The notes: generated by a model from the letters alone, not told the origin. A stretch of 64,000 bases of DNA from Clavulina sp. PMI_390 (GCA_015039315.1 WIDE01000013.1:289356-353355), one strand, 5' to 3'; positions 33,568 through 45,719 are shown, counted from the stretch's first letter. Numbers and translations: made by a program.

Positions 33568-35470
33568 ATGAGCTCGAACGAGGAGCTTGAGCGATTCCGC
33601 CAAGAATGGCTCCAGGAAGTGAGGCAACAAAGGGCCCCGCCCGCAAACGCCGAGAGCTCTAAAGAATCCGAGCCCCCAAGCTCCCCGGAATTGGCTCCCC
33701 AGTCAAAGCCATCTACCAGCAAGACCAAGACGCGTCCCACGAGGATCGCGCCAGCCCGTCGGTCAGTGGATGCTGGGCCTTCCTCGGTGCCTTCATTCCC
33801 AGCTCTCGAACTAAAGAGCGAGAAGACTCAATCTGCACTTGTCTGTTATTCCGCCCACTATTTCCCACTTGTATGACTCATGGCCATACATTGACAGGAA
33901 ATCTATAAACAAGCTGTCGACGCCGAGGCATCTGGAGCCTTGGATGACGCACTACAGCTTTATCGAAGAGCTTTCCGGATAGATAGCAATATCGATCGTA
34001 TCTATGAACGGTCACTTCAACGCGAGGCGGCCGCTCTTAATGCACGTCATGCTGCTGGGCCTCCACCTGCCACTGCGACGCTTCCGTTGAATCTAGAAAC
34101 CCTCTCTTTATCAGACAAGCCCGTGGTCAGCTCGCACTCTGACACGAAGCCGGCCATTGTGTCGATTGTCGAAGGCTTTGTGGGGCAAGATCTCAACTTC
34201 CAGCCGGAGGATGAGAAGCGACCGACCCCAATCCAACTGCTGCCTCCAGAGCTCCTAGTTCACGTTCTCCATAACTTCAGCTATAGATGCGACTATGCTA
34301 GTATCGAATTATTTGCTGCCGTCAGCAGGAAGACACGTTTACTTTCTCTCGAGCCGTCATTGTGGAGGTATGATATTTGTAGCTTATTTACCGTAAGAGA
34401 GTATATTTATGCTTGCTCAAAAACTTAGGGAAATGGTAGATCAATTCTATGTTCCTCCACAGATCGACGAGGACATCACGTTCTCTGATTTGGTGGTGTC
34501 CCAGTACGATCACGACTATCGGCGGGCTTTTGTTGAGCATCCTAGGATACGGTTTGACGGAGTCTATATCTCCGTGTGCCATTGTGAGTTCCTTCTCCAC
34601 AGACCCCCTCACCTTGCCTAACAAGCGTTTGTGTAGACATGTATGACGATTTAGCCATTTCAATCCGCGCTTTTCACCCTGACTAAGCATTCCCAATAGA
34701 CGGTCTGGACAAAGCGAGAACCTATGGGTGAACGTGACCCACCTAATCACCTACCATCGGTACCTGTGAGTTTCGACTCTACTTCGTTAGGCGGTCCGTA
34801 GAGACTTACTATTAGCCACGATTTATAGCCGATTCTTCCCTGATGGAACCGTCCTTTCCCTGCTTGCCAACGACGAAAACCCGTCTGAGACTGTCCACAT
34901 TCTCAAGCCCTCGCTTAGGAGGAAGGTTAGTATATTCCATTGAAGCGTCACGAGTAAATGCTCACTAATCCCTCGACCACTCTCACCAGGGTTTCTACAT
35001 CGGAACGTGGTCATTATCTGGCAACACGGTGACGGTCAGGGAGCTGCTTGATCCCAGCGGTCAGCTCACCAAGTATGGCTTCGAGATCTGGCAACACGGT
35101 GACGGTCAGGGAGCTGCTTGATCCCAGCGGTCAGCTCACCAAGTATGGCTTCGAGATGATTCTCACCATCAAATCGAAGCCCACTGGTCGGTTAGTCTAT
35201 ACATCTCCAGCTCTTCTCTTCTCTTTCTTTCCTATGTCATCTTTGTTTACTGAGCGTGGCCCCTCTGTTTTCTGCATCCCTAGGTGGAATAAGTTGGAGC
35301 TCGAAGAATACAACTCTGTCAAACTCGAAACAGGCGAGGGAGACGCTCTCCCACTCCGTAATGAACGACCGTTCTGGTTCAGTAAAGTCCGATCGTACAA
35401 CACATCTCCCATTCTAATGATGGATGAGGTGGAAGCAGACTCCCAGACCCTATCTGGGTCCTCGTCGTAA
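33568..35470 (+). CDS. FBXO9/Pof7/Hrt3-like F-box protein, frame broken by a tandem duplication
   Basis: The N-terminus is disordered, followed by a TPR/MIT-like helical hairpin (EIYKQAVDAEASGALDDAL) and the F-box (PIQLLPPELLVHVLHNFSYR ... LFAAVSRKTRLLSLEPSLWR). The FBXO9-specific region then reads EMVDQFYVPPQI, RIRFDGVYISVCHYIRSGQS, TYHRYLRFFPDGTVLSLL and RWNKLELEEYN, ending FWFSKVRSY. These proteins are SCF receptors. A 4-nt exon (34637-34640) is needed to read CHYIRSG. Within exon 34992 onward a 70-bp direct duplication (35016-35155) shifts the frame and gives a stop at 35119-35121; with one copy the frame would run on to the stop at 35468-35470. The protein is therefore either truncated, rescued by splicing, or an assembly error. 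Confidence 0.85.
35016..35155 (+). repeat. 70-bp perfect tandem duplication in the FBXO9-like gene
   Basis: Copy 1 is 35016-35085 and copy 2 is 35086-35155; they are identical over 70 bp. 70 is not divisible by three, so the host frame shifts by one after copy 1. Confidence 0.97.
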
Positions 35471-36339
35471 TGATCGTCCTCAAGCTAACTCACTTTCGGA
35501 AAACCCGAAGATCAATACACATTCGGTCAACGCCGTTCATCTCGTCTCCCTTTTTCTCTTCTCTTCTCGCTACACTCTGGCTCTGGACATAGATGCTTGC
35601 CCTGCCCCTTAATTAGCCCGTCCCCTTTTATCGTTGTGGGGCTATTGTCTCCCTCCTGACCTGACCCAACTTCATCATCATATACTTCGTAATACATTAG
35701 AATAGTGCCCGGACGATCACGAATGCTAGATCATGTGGAGCAACAGCAAACGACAGCCTAGACTGTTCATCTTGGAGAGGAAGCGAGCAATGCAATCATG
35801 ACATAAAAATTTGCTACTCCAAATACGTATGGTACATAACTTATGAGCTATTCCAGCTACTATGGGCGATGAGCCAACAAAAAATGCTGTCACTAACGTG
35901 CTAATTACAGAGGGTAAAATCATGACACTTAAGGGGGGGGGAGTCTACACGGTAGGGAAAGAGAGAGAGAGAGAGAGAGCGAGGAGATTCAGGCGGCAAG
36001 AAAAAAGAATACCAAATCAACAGCAGTCAGGGGAGTACTGATATGCGGGGGTCGATAGAGTCATCGACAACAACAAAAGCCAAGAGCAAAAAAAGCCAGG
36101 ATAGGCGCGGCACATCGCCACATGCGATCTACGCGACTATACGGGCCCTTGAGCGAGCCAGTTTGTGGGACAAAAACAACGGCGGAGCCACCAGGGTCAC
36201 GATTATTGAACGAATCAAGAGAGAAAAAGTGGTAGAGTAAAATAGGAACAGGGGACAAAACCAGCTTGATCAATGGTGCACACACACACATAAACCCACA
36301 CACACATGCACGCACGCGCACATGGCTGGCTATCGCTAG
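35471..36339. other. convergent 3' spacer with GA and CA microsatellites
   Basis: About 870 bp without a gene. A (GA)n run lies at 35961-35979 next to a G8 run at 35934-35941, and a (CA)n-rich stretch lies at 36278-36320. Confidence 0.6.
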
Positions 36340-38151
36340 CTAACGGCGGGAATTACCATTACTATTGGGCGGATGAATATCGCGTCAGCACCGGAAGAAG
36401 CCTATTCATCAAGCCCAAATTTAGGCAAGATAAAGCGTAATGAACGACGTACTGGAAAGGAACTAGAGCGCCTGGCGCTGGAGTGTTATAATCATCGTCA
36501 TCGTCCCCACCATATTGTGATGCACTATCAGATGGGAAGATCGGGGGATCCAGTTCGTTGCCAATATCATTGAAGACCTCGTCCTCGATCTCTTCGACCT
36601 TGAAGCCCGACTGGTCGTGCCCGTTGAAGCTCCTACCGCGCCGCCGCCCGTATCGGCGGCGGGCAGCTTCTCTCGCCTCGCGCTCCTCGTCCACTTCTTG
36701 CACCTGTGCATCATATGGACCAAAGGCCGGATGGCGGGTGGAAGGGAACATGGGGGGGAATACCATTCCTGGATGATGGTACCGCGCACTGCTAGCACCA
36801 CCATTGCCGTATTTGCGCACCCCTGGGCCAGCGCCCATGCTCGCACCCATCGAGGGATGAGTCATGTTAGCAACGTTAGCTGTGGGAGGCACGGCGGGCG
36901 TGTAGAGCGGCTTGCGCTCTTGATCCCGATGAGCGGATTTCGAGCGCCGGCGTTGCTTATACTCTTGATCGGGATCTTTCCAGTTCCACATATACCTCGA
37001 GGCGGCCGTATTCGTCCATACTTCAGTTGAAGTTGACGCTGATGGTCCTGCCGGGGTAGGGGCTGTATTAGTGGCCGGCACAATTGGGGGCTCGTCCGGT
37101 TCAGATTTTGCGCGCTTGGTACGGAAAGCATTTGTTGGCTTGACTAATGATGACGCGACCGGAGTGATATGAGCGGTGGAGTAAGGGGTGGTGGTGCTTG
37201 TCGATGCAACGGCAGCGGGTGCAGATGCACCCGGAGCGACGGGAGGGGTCACGGTGGAGGGGGCGATTCGCTTGCTCTTGGAAGTGGAACTTCCCGGGAG
37301 GGCTTTCTGCTGGACATCGTACGTGTAATTAACCGTACTATTGCCATCGATCCCAGTGTGCTAAAGACGGTCAAAAAGGGCAGGGAGGAAAAGGAAGAAG
37401 GAAGGATGACATCAGCAACCAGGAGGCAGTAGGTAGATCGGCGATCAAGCCAGCATACATCGGAAGTAAGCAGCAGAGGAAAATTTACCTTTGTACTTGT
37501 GGTCCTGTAGACGTCGAGGCCACCTTGGCCGTTTGGAGTTGCAACGCTCTGGACGGCGTATGTTGTGGACATACCACCGTTCGAGTACGAGTAGGTTGTA
37601 CTTGAGAATGATTGGATCGAGGTTACATTTGCGGTACCAGCATTCGTCCGAGCGAGATGTTGGCTTTGGGGCTGGTGGGCGCTCGCAGAGGGAGCCACCT
37701 GCGCACTAGGGTAGGCTGCAGCAGGGTAGTGATAGGTCGTGGCGGCAGCAGTTGCGGGGAAGGGGACTGGAGCTGCATTTGCATTTGTTGCGGCGGGATA
37801 TCCAGAGGGAGCCACGACATTTGTGTAGGCAGCGGGCTGAGCGGCGGGCATGGCATGTGCCATGGTCGTGCTACTGCTAGGGAGTGCGGAGCCAGAAGGG
37901 ACAAAGGCCGTTGGATACGCTGCAGGAGGGATGCCTCCTACCGTATGGGTATGAGGTCCGTAGTGGGCAGGCTGTGCATATGCATATGCGACGTTCATCG
38001 CGTGTCCTGGGGCTGTGGCTGCGAGGGGGACAATGGGGGTAGGCTCGTGGGCGCTCCTAAGTATGCCAAGCGTAGTGGGTGGTCCGTTGCAAAAGGAGGG
38101 GAAGGTGGTGAGCCCGCTTGTGATCGAGACCACTTTGTAAGGTCCTCGCAC
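36340..38151 (-). CDS. disordered Ala/Pro/Ser-rich protein of unknown function
   Basis: I do not recognise a family. The first exon seen (37499 to about 38151) encodes a long Ala/Pro/Tyr-rich region (for example YPAAAYPSAQVAPSASAHQP). A GT-AG intron with acceptor CTTTAG joins it in frame to HTGIDGNSTVNYTYDVQQK, and then a Lys/Arg-containing part (NAFRTKRAKSEPDEPP, WNWKDPDQEYKQRRRSKSAH) and an acidic end (EVDEEREAREAARRRYGRRR, DDDDDYNTPAPG). A final intron (GTACGT...CTGAC...AATAG) would give the C-terminus FHNGNSRR with stop at 36340-36342; without it the frame stops at 36362. The true start is not found: an upstream intron ending CTAACAG at about 38152 suggests a further 5' exon. A nuclear role is only suggested by the basic clusters. 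Confidence 0.6.
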
Positions 38152-38503
38152 CTGTTAGCGTGAGGCTTTCTCTGAGTCAAGTACGCCATTCAGCTCTTCA
38201 ACGCGGAGCCAACGAGGCAGAGCTTGAGTAACTGATGTTGGTCACTGTGCGTGACCTGTCACACCTATTCAGAGCTACCAATTTGGGAAACGGAGGTTCC
38301 TCCCACCGAGCTTCTGACTGAATCGCACGGACAATCGTCCGCGAGGCAAGCTTCTGAGCAGTCATAATGAAAAAGAAGCTGCAAGGAAAAGTAGTCTCGA
38401 ATACGGATCCCGATTCAAATCGATAGCTGCAGACAGAAAGCGAAATAAAGCCCCTAGTAAGGGGGCGGATACAACAAAACAAAGGAAAAGTGGTTATAAT
38501 GTC

Positions 38504-38506
38504 GAG

Positions 38507-38529
<23 letters not shown>
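38504..38529. repeat. GA microsatellite
   Basis: A pure (GA)n run in the shared spacer (38152-38868) between the 5' side of the disordered-protein gene and the 3' end of the F-box WD40 gene. It may lie in the 5' leader of the former. Confidence 0.85.
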
Positions 38530-38537
<8 letters not shown>

Positions 38538-38868
38538 TGGATGGTAAGCAGTGAGAAGATAGTGAGACAGGTGGAGGAGAGGTAAGGTGGAAAGAGAAAA
38601 AAAAGCTAAGAAACATTCCGAGATTCAATGGAAAGGACAAAGCAATATCAGAAAAGGAGTAGCCAGCGAGGCGCGCGGGTGCGGCCAAAGAAGCCACCCT
38701 CAGCCCAGGCCAGGGCGGCCCCCCAAAAGCCTTCAATCATATCAGACGGGAAGAGGTGGGTTAAATTATCTTGCCGCTCGGAAAACGTCTCAAAGGGAAC
38801 GGTGTGCCTGCGTGCGTTTCCGATACACTCGGCTTGGCCCCTGCACTGCACTGCATTGTAACCACTCT

Positions 38869-41800
38869 CTAGGTGGCACACAGCTGTTCCGGGGTGGGAC
38901 CAAAGCCGAGTATTTCCACCACTGTGTTACCACCACGCTTGCACATAATAACACACTTGTCTCTGCGCATCAAGACTTTCCACACCGCGTCGCAGCGCTC
39001 TGTCAACTCTCTCACTGGCGCTCCCGTAGCTCTATCAAAGAGCTTTACACAGCCATCGTTCCCTCCCGTGACGAGGTAGTGCGCATCAACCTGCAGGGTA
39101 GTGACGCTATTGTCATGTGCGCAAATGCGCAATCGCGTGGAGTAGTTCTTCACTGAGAAGATGATGACGCGGCCATCTGAACCGCCTGTGACCAAATCGT
39201 CATCGAGGATCTGGACGTTCCCCACAAGTGACGTATGGCCCTGGAATAGCGCCAGACATTCCCTACAAAGCGTGCAAGAAATTAACCAGAAGCGCTGGAG
39301 TTCTGATGAGCGTAAAATGCATACCCAGACTCTGCGTCCCAAAGCCTCACTGTCGAGTCGAGGCTGCCAGTGGCGACGCGCAGGCCATCAAACGCCACCG
39401 AATATATCTGCTGCTGATGGCCCCGGAAAATGCGCAGACATTCTCCAGTATCGAGATTCCACAGCTGCGGAGAGGGAGGGGATGACAGGTACAAACGTCA
39501 GTTCTTACATACTTGGCAGGACATCTCGAGAGGATTTGGAGAAGAAAAACTGGAGAGATACAACAATGCAGACGTACCCTGGCAGTGGTGTCATAGCTCG
39601 CAGTCACACATATGTTCCCAGCAACGTCCAGACTCCTAACGCTCTCCGTGTGTCCTTCAAGCACACGCAGGCAGATGCCTTTTTGGATATCCCACACGCG
39701 TGCGACTCCATCGCGTGATGCAGACACAGCAACTGGCCGGCCGTCTACAGCTTTTACGCAGCGGATAGTGGATGTATGCCCCTTGAGGACGTGAAGGCAA
39801 TATCTGCAACAAATACAGGAACAAACATGAGCACTCGAAAAGAGGAATCCTAAAAGTTTTGGACGGGAAAAAATACCCACCCATTGCGGACATCCCACAC
39901 TCGCAGATCACGGTCGCACGAGCCAGTTAAGGCCCAAGCGCCCTCCTGCCCAAAGCCGTAGCTCGCATTGCACACATCACTCTGTCGGTTATGTAGCCCT
40001 TTCGGGAGAGGAGGTAGTTTCGACTTCTTGGGTTTCGATTTGCATCCTCCGCGCAGTGGAACAGTCACGCGTGGTGACCCAGTAGTTGATGATGCAGAAG
40101 ACGATGAAGACGAAGATGGAAGTGTGCTTGGGTTCGGGGCTGGGAGGTTGGGCTGATTGGCTCGAGGCAGTGAATGGGGATCTGGGGAGCCAGGAGGAGA
40201 AATGTGTGAGGGGAGGAGGAAAGAAGGAATACTGAGGGCAGACGATGATGCTGCCGAGGGTCCGGCGGCGTTCGGGGCGTTTGAGGAACCTGCGCCACTG
40301 CCACCACCACCAAACGAGGTGAATGGGAAGCCACTCAAGCCGAGACCGAAGCCAAGGCCCTCGCCAAAGCCTGTTGGAGAGCTCTGCGGCTGCGGCGAGG
40401 CGATTACGCTGCTGCCCCAAAATGGAACGGACGCTTTGGGGGCTTCATCAGCAACAACCTCTTCTTCCTCAGCGTAGACATTGCCTTCGGGAATACCGCC
40501 CTTGCTGACGAGATGTAGAGCCCATATCCCTTGCTTGTGCCCAGCAAGATTGCGAACATGCTGCCCCGTCTTAGCGGAGAAAACGTAAACCATGCAATTC
40601 GTCAGCGAGACGATGATCCACTCGCTATCCATCGACACATTTGTCACGGTCCCGGCTCCGAAGGTATGACTTCGAACGATGCGACCTGCACGCCTCCAGT
40701 TGCCCTCTGCAGCGAGATAGGCGATGAATTGAGTGGGCGAGGAAGTCCTCGGATCAAATGCCACGAGGTGGTGACAAATGCAGTGTTATGAAAGCAGAGA
40801 TGAATAGAGAGAAGAGGCCCATGAGTAACCGAGCATGAATTCCTCCACTACGACGGTAAAAGCCACGAGGAAGAGATAGAGATATTTCGACGGACCTGTG
40901 AGATATGATACTTTGAAGTGTTGCTTGTACGAAAATGGCAGAGTCGGAGTTTTCCACATGACGGGCTTTGGTTGTGACATCGCCTGTGACGCACCACGAA
41001 AGAATGCGCGAGCACCAGCGAAACTTGGTCTCGGCGGTGAAGCTACACCAAGGAAACTGGGGAAAGGAGAGGGTACGGCGGGAGGCGGGACAATCTGGGG
41101 TTGGCCAGAGGGACCACGACCCCGTACGACGACATGCCCTCCAGGAATGGACAGGGTCATGTCGTTCCGCTCGAGTTCCTCGGCGTGGAGAACAGCTTGC
41201 TCGGTCGGATCGTCCAGATCCATTGCAGCATGGATATCGTGCCCCATAGCGAGATCTTCCTCGGAAGCTTGAGCACGCTCTTCCTCGCCCGCAGTCATTG
41301 AATCCGAGTCTGACAAAGACAAGGAAGCAGCAGAAGGACCACCTGTCGAGGAACTTGAATAGTGTCTCCTTGCGGCATCGGTATCCTCGCTGCTGTGGTC
41401 AACAATACTGAGTCTCCGGACGACACGAGCACGAGGTGATCCACATCCACACCCAGAGGTCACGCTTGGCCGAGTCCCGGTAATACGATCGCTGCAGTAT
41501 TTGTGGACCTTGCACATCGACCTCCAGAGGCATTCATCGGAGAGCAGGCTATTCCAGAATTTGCTGACTGCACTTGCTCGAGACAGTGTGCGCGCATCGG
41601 TGATAAAGGAGACGATGTGTAAGGCGATCTCAGGAGGCAAGTCACGGAGGAAATCACGTTTGATTCGAGGGGTGATGAGGTTGCAGATGTGAACGAGAGT
41701 CTCGACGGGGCACGAGGAGAGCAAGTCGGACAGAAACGAGTTTTTCGCCTCGGCGCTCAAAGCACTAAAGTGCGGCCTGACATCTCTTAGCAAGCTGAGC

Positions 41801-42024
41801 TCGGACTGTTGCCTGCGCACAACCTTTGAGGATCGAGGAGAAGGGGATGGGACGGGGGTTGGGGGAGAGGTGAACGGGACATAGGATGTGTTGAAAAAAG
41901 ACCCGTGGTCAGCGTGTGTTGCGTTGTCCAAGTCCGAGGCGGCGGGATTAGCAATTGGGCTCGATGATGATGGAAGTGATGACGAAAGTTGGGTGGGAAG
42001 CGGCCATCCTGGAAGGCCGCTCAT
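38869..42024 (-). CDS. F-box WD40 protein, Cdc4/Pop1/FBXW7 type
   Basis: This is an SCF ubiquitin-ligase receptor that would bind phosphodegrons through a WD40 propeller. The first in-frame Met I find is at 42024 (MSGLPGWPLP). The F-box is DFLRDLPPEIALHIVSFITD plus LSRASAVSKFWNSLLSDECLWRS, preceded by a dimerisation-like helix (AKNSFLSDLLSSCPVETLVH). The WD repeats include HVLKGHTSTIRCVKAVDG, VSASRDGVARVWDIQKG, LEGHTESVRSLDVAG, FRGHQQQIYSVAFDG and TGSLDSTVRLWDAESG. The protein ends PTPEQLCAT. A low-complexity insertion of over 100 residues (Gly/Ser/Pro-rich, about 40000-40480) interrupts the early propeller, between HKQGIWALHLVSKGG and GAWALTGSCDRDLRVWDV. Long disordered loops also separate the F-box from the propeller. 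Confidence 0.88.
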
Positions 42025-42854
42025 GACACACTCTCTGAGCGTGTGCGAGACGTTGTAGTTGCGAGCTCCGTCGCTGCCAAAGGCGTTGGTCAGGACGAGC
42101 AAAAGTCGAACAAGGTGGTGAAAGTGTTCGGGTTTAGTCAGACTCTTGAACCTTGCACGTGATTCCGCATAATACAGGATTATTCAGAACGCCTGCTGGT
42201 GTGTTGATGATGTATTCCGCTATCAAAAAAATGCTGCGTATGGCTCAGACTGTCGGTTGGCTCGCTGTTCCGAGCTTGGCAAGCATGATTGGCGGTGAAG
42301 GAGCGCATATGTTCCCAATTTGGATGACTTGCTTGGTACTCAATTTGAATGGGCGCACAAAGAATCAGATTTTTGTTCCCCAACGTATCGTATCGAAGCA
42401 GGTTGTATACAGCATTTCGGGGGGAAAGTGGGACAATACACTTGTGTTTATGCCTTTGCATATACTTTACAACCAGCAGGTTCACCGTGAGAGGGACGCG
42501 CCTCGTGTTGGTGTTCGAAGCCGCGTGTGACACGTTGACAGGGTCTCTGTGACTATTTACACTATTTCAGAATTTCAAAGCTAAAGCACGTTTCTCAATC
42601 CCAAAATTACAAGCGCCTTGCAACGACGGTGGACAACTCGCCCATCTACACCTTCCTTTTATCCTGAATAATTCCAGCCATTGACTCTGGGTAGTTTCCT
42701 CGACCAATCGTCCCTCCTTTGCACATTCCCTTGTTTCCTGGATTCCACCCACGATTCTCGCAGCAATTTGGAACCACACACTCTTTATAGCCCCCCCTTT
42801 CCCTCCTCCCTCTCCCGCCAGAACACACCACACTCCTCCCCGTATTCTCCACAG
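42025..42854. other. divergent promoter region
   Basis: 830 bp between the F-box WD40 gene (leftward) and the repeat-protein gene (rightward). Pyrimidine-rich before the latter start (42780-42850), as is usual for fungal leaders. No gene seen. Confidence 0.5.
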
Positions 42855-44995
42855 ATGTCGCTTCCAGCCTCCCCACCACCTGCCGCCGCCGTCGAGCAGC
42901 CCACCACAGCTGCTCCCACCTCTCCCCAACCTCCCGCTCAGCCCGAGAGCAGCACCACTACATCTTGGAGTCAGGAGATGAAAAATCGCCTCGAGCGCAT
43001 GGCAAAGGCTTCTTCAAACAATATCGAGCTTTACCCCGGCACGCCCGCGTATGTTGCTGCTCGCAAGCTCGAAGAGACGATTGAGAAGACTTGGCGCGAG
43101 TACCTCGTCGAACTCGTGCGAAATGATCTCGCTGCCGGTATCACCTCTGGCCGTCGCAAGCATCACTGGCAGAAAAACGAATGCCTCGTCGTCTACGAGC
43201 TTGTCCCTGGTGCCCAACTCGAAGAGTTCCCCAGCTCTGATGCTGCCAAACGTGAAGAATACCTCGCTCGCACCGTGCGCGACGCTCTCTACATCAAAGT
43301 CCCACAATTCTCCAGTGGTTTTGGAAGCCCACCCAAATCGCCGTCCGCGGTTAGTTCACGTTTCATTTGCTATCCATTACGTCCTATCTTTTTTTTGTTT
43401 TACTCAACCCCGGCCCACTGCCAATCATACAGACTTCGCCGTCCAAAATACCCGTGCCGGTTGCGAGCAGCGCGGCTCCTGCGGCGGCCAAGGCGCCTGC
43501 TTCCTCTTCGTTGGTGACGCCTCCCCAGTCGCCGCCCTTGTCTGCCGCGAACCCCGAACCCAAGGGCGCCCATGGTTCGATTCCTCCCCAACCCCACACG
43601 ATTCCCGAAATTCCCAATGGCGATGATCATCCATCTGTTGCTTCTGCTTCGGAAAGCAGCGTTGCTGCCTCGATCGCTTCGCACACACATGCTGATAAGG
43701 CTGTCAATGGCGCCGCCAACGCCGCCGCCGCCCCTGCAACTAATCCCGCAACTTCCGATGCACCCAGCAGATCCCCTGCACCCTCTGCACTGGCATCCGC
43801 GCTGCTTGGGGTCGGTACCGCTCATGCGCTGGGTGCGGCATCTCCCCGCGTTTCAACGGTGCCTAATCCTACTGCCGCGCCCGAGGAACCCAAGAGAGGC
43901 ACTCTTCCCGCGCTCGCTATGAGCCCCGCTGCTACTCCTGACCGAGAACGCCCGTCTCTCGGCCTTGGCTTGCGAGTGGACTCGCTCGATGTGGATGATG
44001 ATTCGGTTCCGCTATCTCCCTTGCCGCACGACGATGATCACGAGGAAGCCTCGATTCACCAGGCCGAGCGCAAGACTGTGGTTGCCTCGCCAAACTTCCG
44101 CACTCTCAACCCTTCTTTCTCGCTCGACGTGGAAATTGACCGTCGGGCAGGGTCTCCCATCCCTCCTGAGCTCGTCTATTACGGCAGCGGAGCCAACGCG
44201 ACTGAGGACCCTGAGGACTTTGAGCCTGTCTACGAGCTCGAGGAACAGCCTGTTGAACTGTTCAAGACACTCAACCCGGCAATCAGTCTCGATGCTGAGA
44301 TTGCTCGTCGCTCTCCTTCGCCCGTTCCGTTTGTTCCTCCTGTGCAGGTTGAATATTCGCCAGAGGACGACGAAGATGATGGGGAGCCCATTGAGACGTT
44401 CAAGACACTTAACCCCGCCGTGAGCCTTGACGCAGAGATTATCCGACGCTCGAGGGCATCCAGCCCAGTCCCTCAGTTCAAGGAGCTGAACGAGGAACTC
44501 GGCCTCGAGCACGAGATTGCCCGTCGCTCTGCTGCTCCTTCCCCAGCTCCTTCGGCACACCTCGAGCTTGCCAGCGAGGAGGAAGCTCCCACACCCACCC
44601 CTGTCCCTGCTGCTGCTTCCAAGGACAACGTCGTCGCTGCTCCCTCGAGCAAGAGCGTCGTTCGCAGCACATTCTTGCTCCCTGTTCTCCTTGGATCGGG
44701 CGTCCTGCGGCTCCTCAACACACTCAATCCCTTTGCGTACTTCCTCCTCTCGATGCGCGTTCGTGCTCAAGCCCGAGGCACGAATGGGTCATCGGACCCC
44801 AAGCTCACGGTCCCTCGCCCACTCTTGCGCAGGGTCCTCCCGGCGTTCATGTGGCGCTGGGCAGGCAAGGATGCCGATTATAACCTCCATCGTGTGGGCC
44901 TCGGCAAGGGCCTGAACACCGTGGGCACCCGGTACGACAAGACTGGGAGCGTGATTGGGATGAACAAGAGCGAGGGTGAGGCGACCAAGGCTTGA
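42855..44995 (+). CDS. unknown protein with four FxTLNPxxSLDxEIxRR repeats
   Basis: Two exons (42855-43349, 43433-44995) give 685 residues. I recognise no named family. The N-terminal part (about residues 35-155) looks folded and conserved (ERMAKASSNNIELYPGTPAY, YLVELVRNDLAAGITSGRRK). A long Ala/Pro/Ser-rich linker follows. Four copies of a 17-residue motif start at residues 387, 442, 488 and 514: FRTLNPSFSLDVEIDRR, FKTLNPAISLDAEIARR, FKTLNPAVSLDAEIIRR and the more diverged FKELNEELGLEHEIARR. Acidic linkers separate the first three. Near the C-terminus is a hydrophobic or amphipathic stretch (STFLLPVLLGSGVLRLLN, then PFAYFLLSMRVRAQARG), then a basic tail. The arrangement suggests repeated short binding motifs, possibly membrane-associated; that is inference. 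Confidence 0.8.
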
Positions 44996-45719
44996 ACGAC
45001 TCACTTTCTGTCTCTCACACTGGGGTTGGCGAATACGGACGAACGAAAAAGAAAAGTACTCGGACTCGTTATCAGTTTAATCATCATTGTTTCTTTTGCT
45101 GCATTTTATTGACTCTCGAACAAGAACATTCCACACGATATATACCCACCCTCTCGTCGCTTTTGCGCTGGACTCGCCTGTCTTTTCCTCTTGTTTCTTT
45201 CCCGTTAACAACACTATCGCTTTTGCTTCATCTATCTACCTACCTACCTCCATCTCTCATTCTCTCATCAATGGACTATCTAATCATTAGAACTTTAGCC
45301 ATATCATCGCTCTTCGACTTGTTTGATATTTGTTAGACGAATTGATCCAATTCTCTGCCCAACAAGAAGTCGTAGATGTGGTTGCTGATGCAATCCTGAA
45401 TCTGTTTGACAGTTTGGTCGACTTGGTGTGGCTCTCAATGACTTGGTTGGGAAATAGATCCTCCACAAAGGAATGTCTTGGCGCTGGACGAGCACTCAAG
45501 CCTTATTAATTGCCCATCCTCATAATCTACAATTTACCGCTAAAGTTTTGTATCTCACTTGTACTATAATTTCAAAAAAGCCATTCAACTCGGGGGGCTG
45601 TAGCTACCAGAAGATCAGCCCGATCAAAAGGCCCAGAGTGAACAACAAAGCTATCAACTGCACCAGGGTTCGAACCTGGTGTTTCCAAGCACTCACAGGA
45701 AGCACAGGGCAAAAAAGAA
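44996..45719. other. spacer with an orphan tRNA T-arm
   Basis: There is no protein gene. At about 45658-45686 the minus strand carries a perfect T-arm, CCAGG-TTCGAAC-CCTGG (box B GGTTCGAACCC), 35 bp beyond the 3' end of tRNA-Arg, but no D-arm or acceptor partner is found between the two. It looks like the 3' remnant of a second tRNA. Confidence 0.45.
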
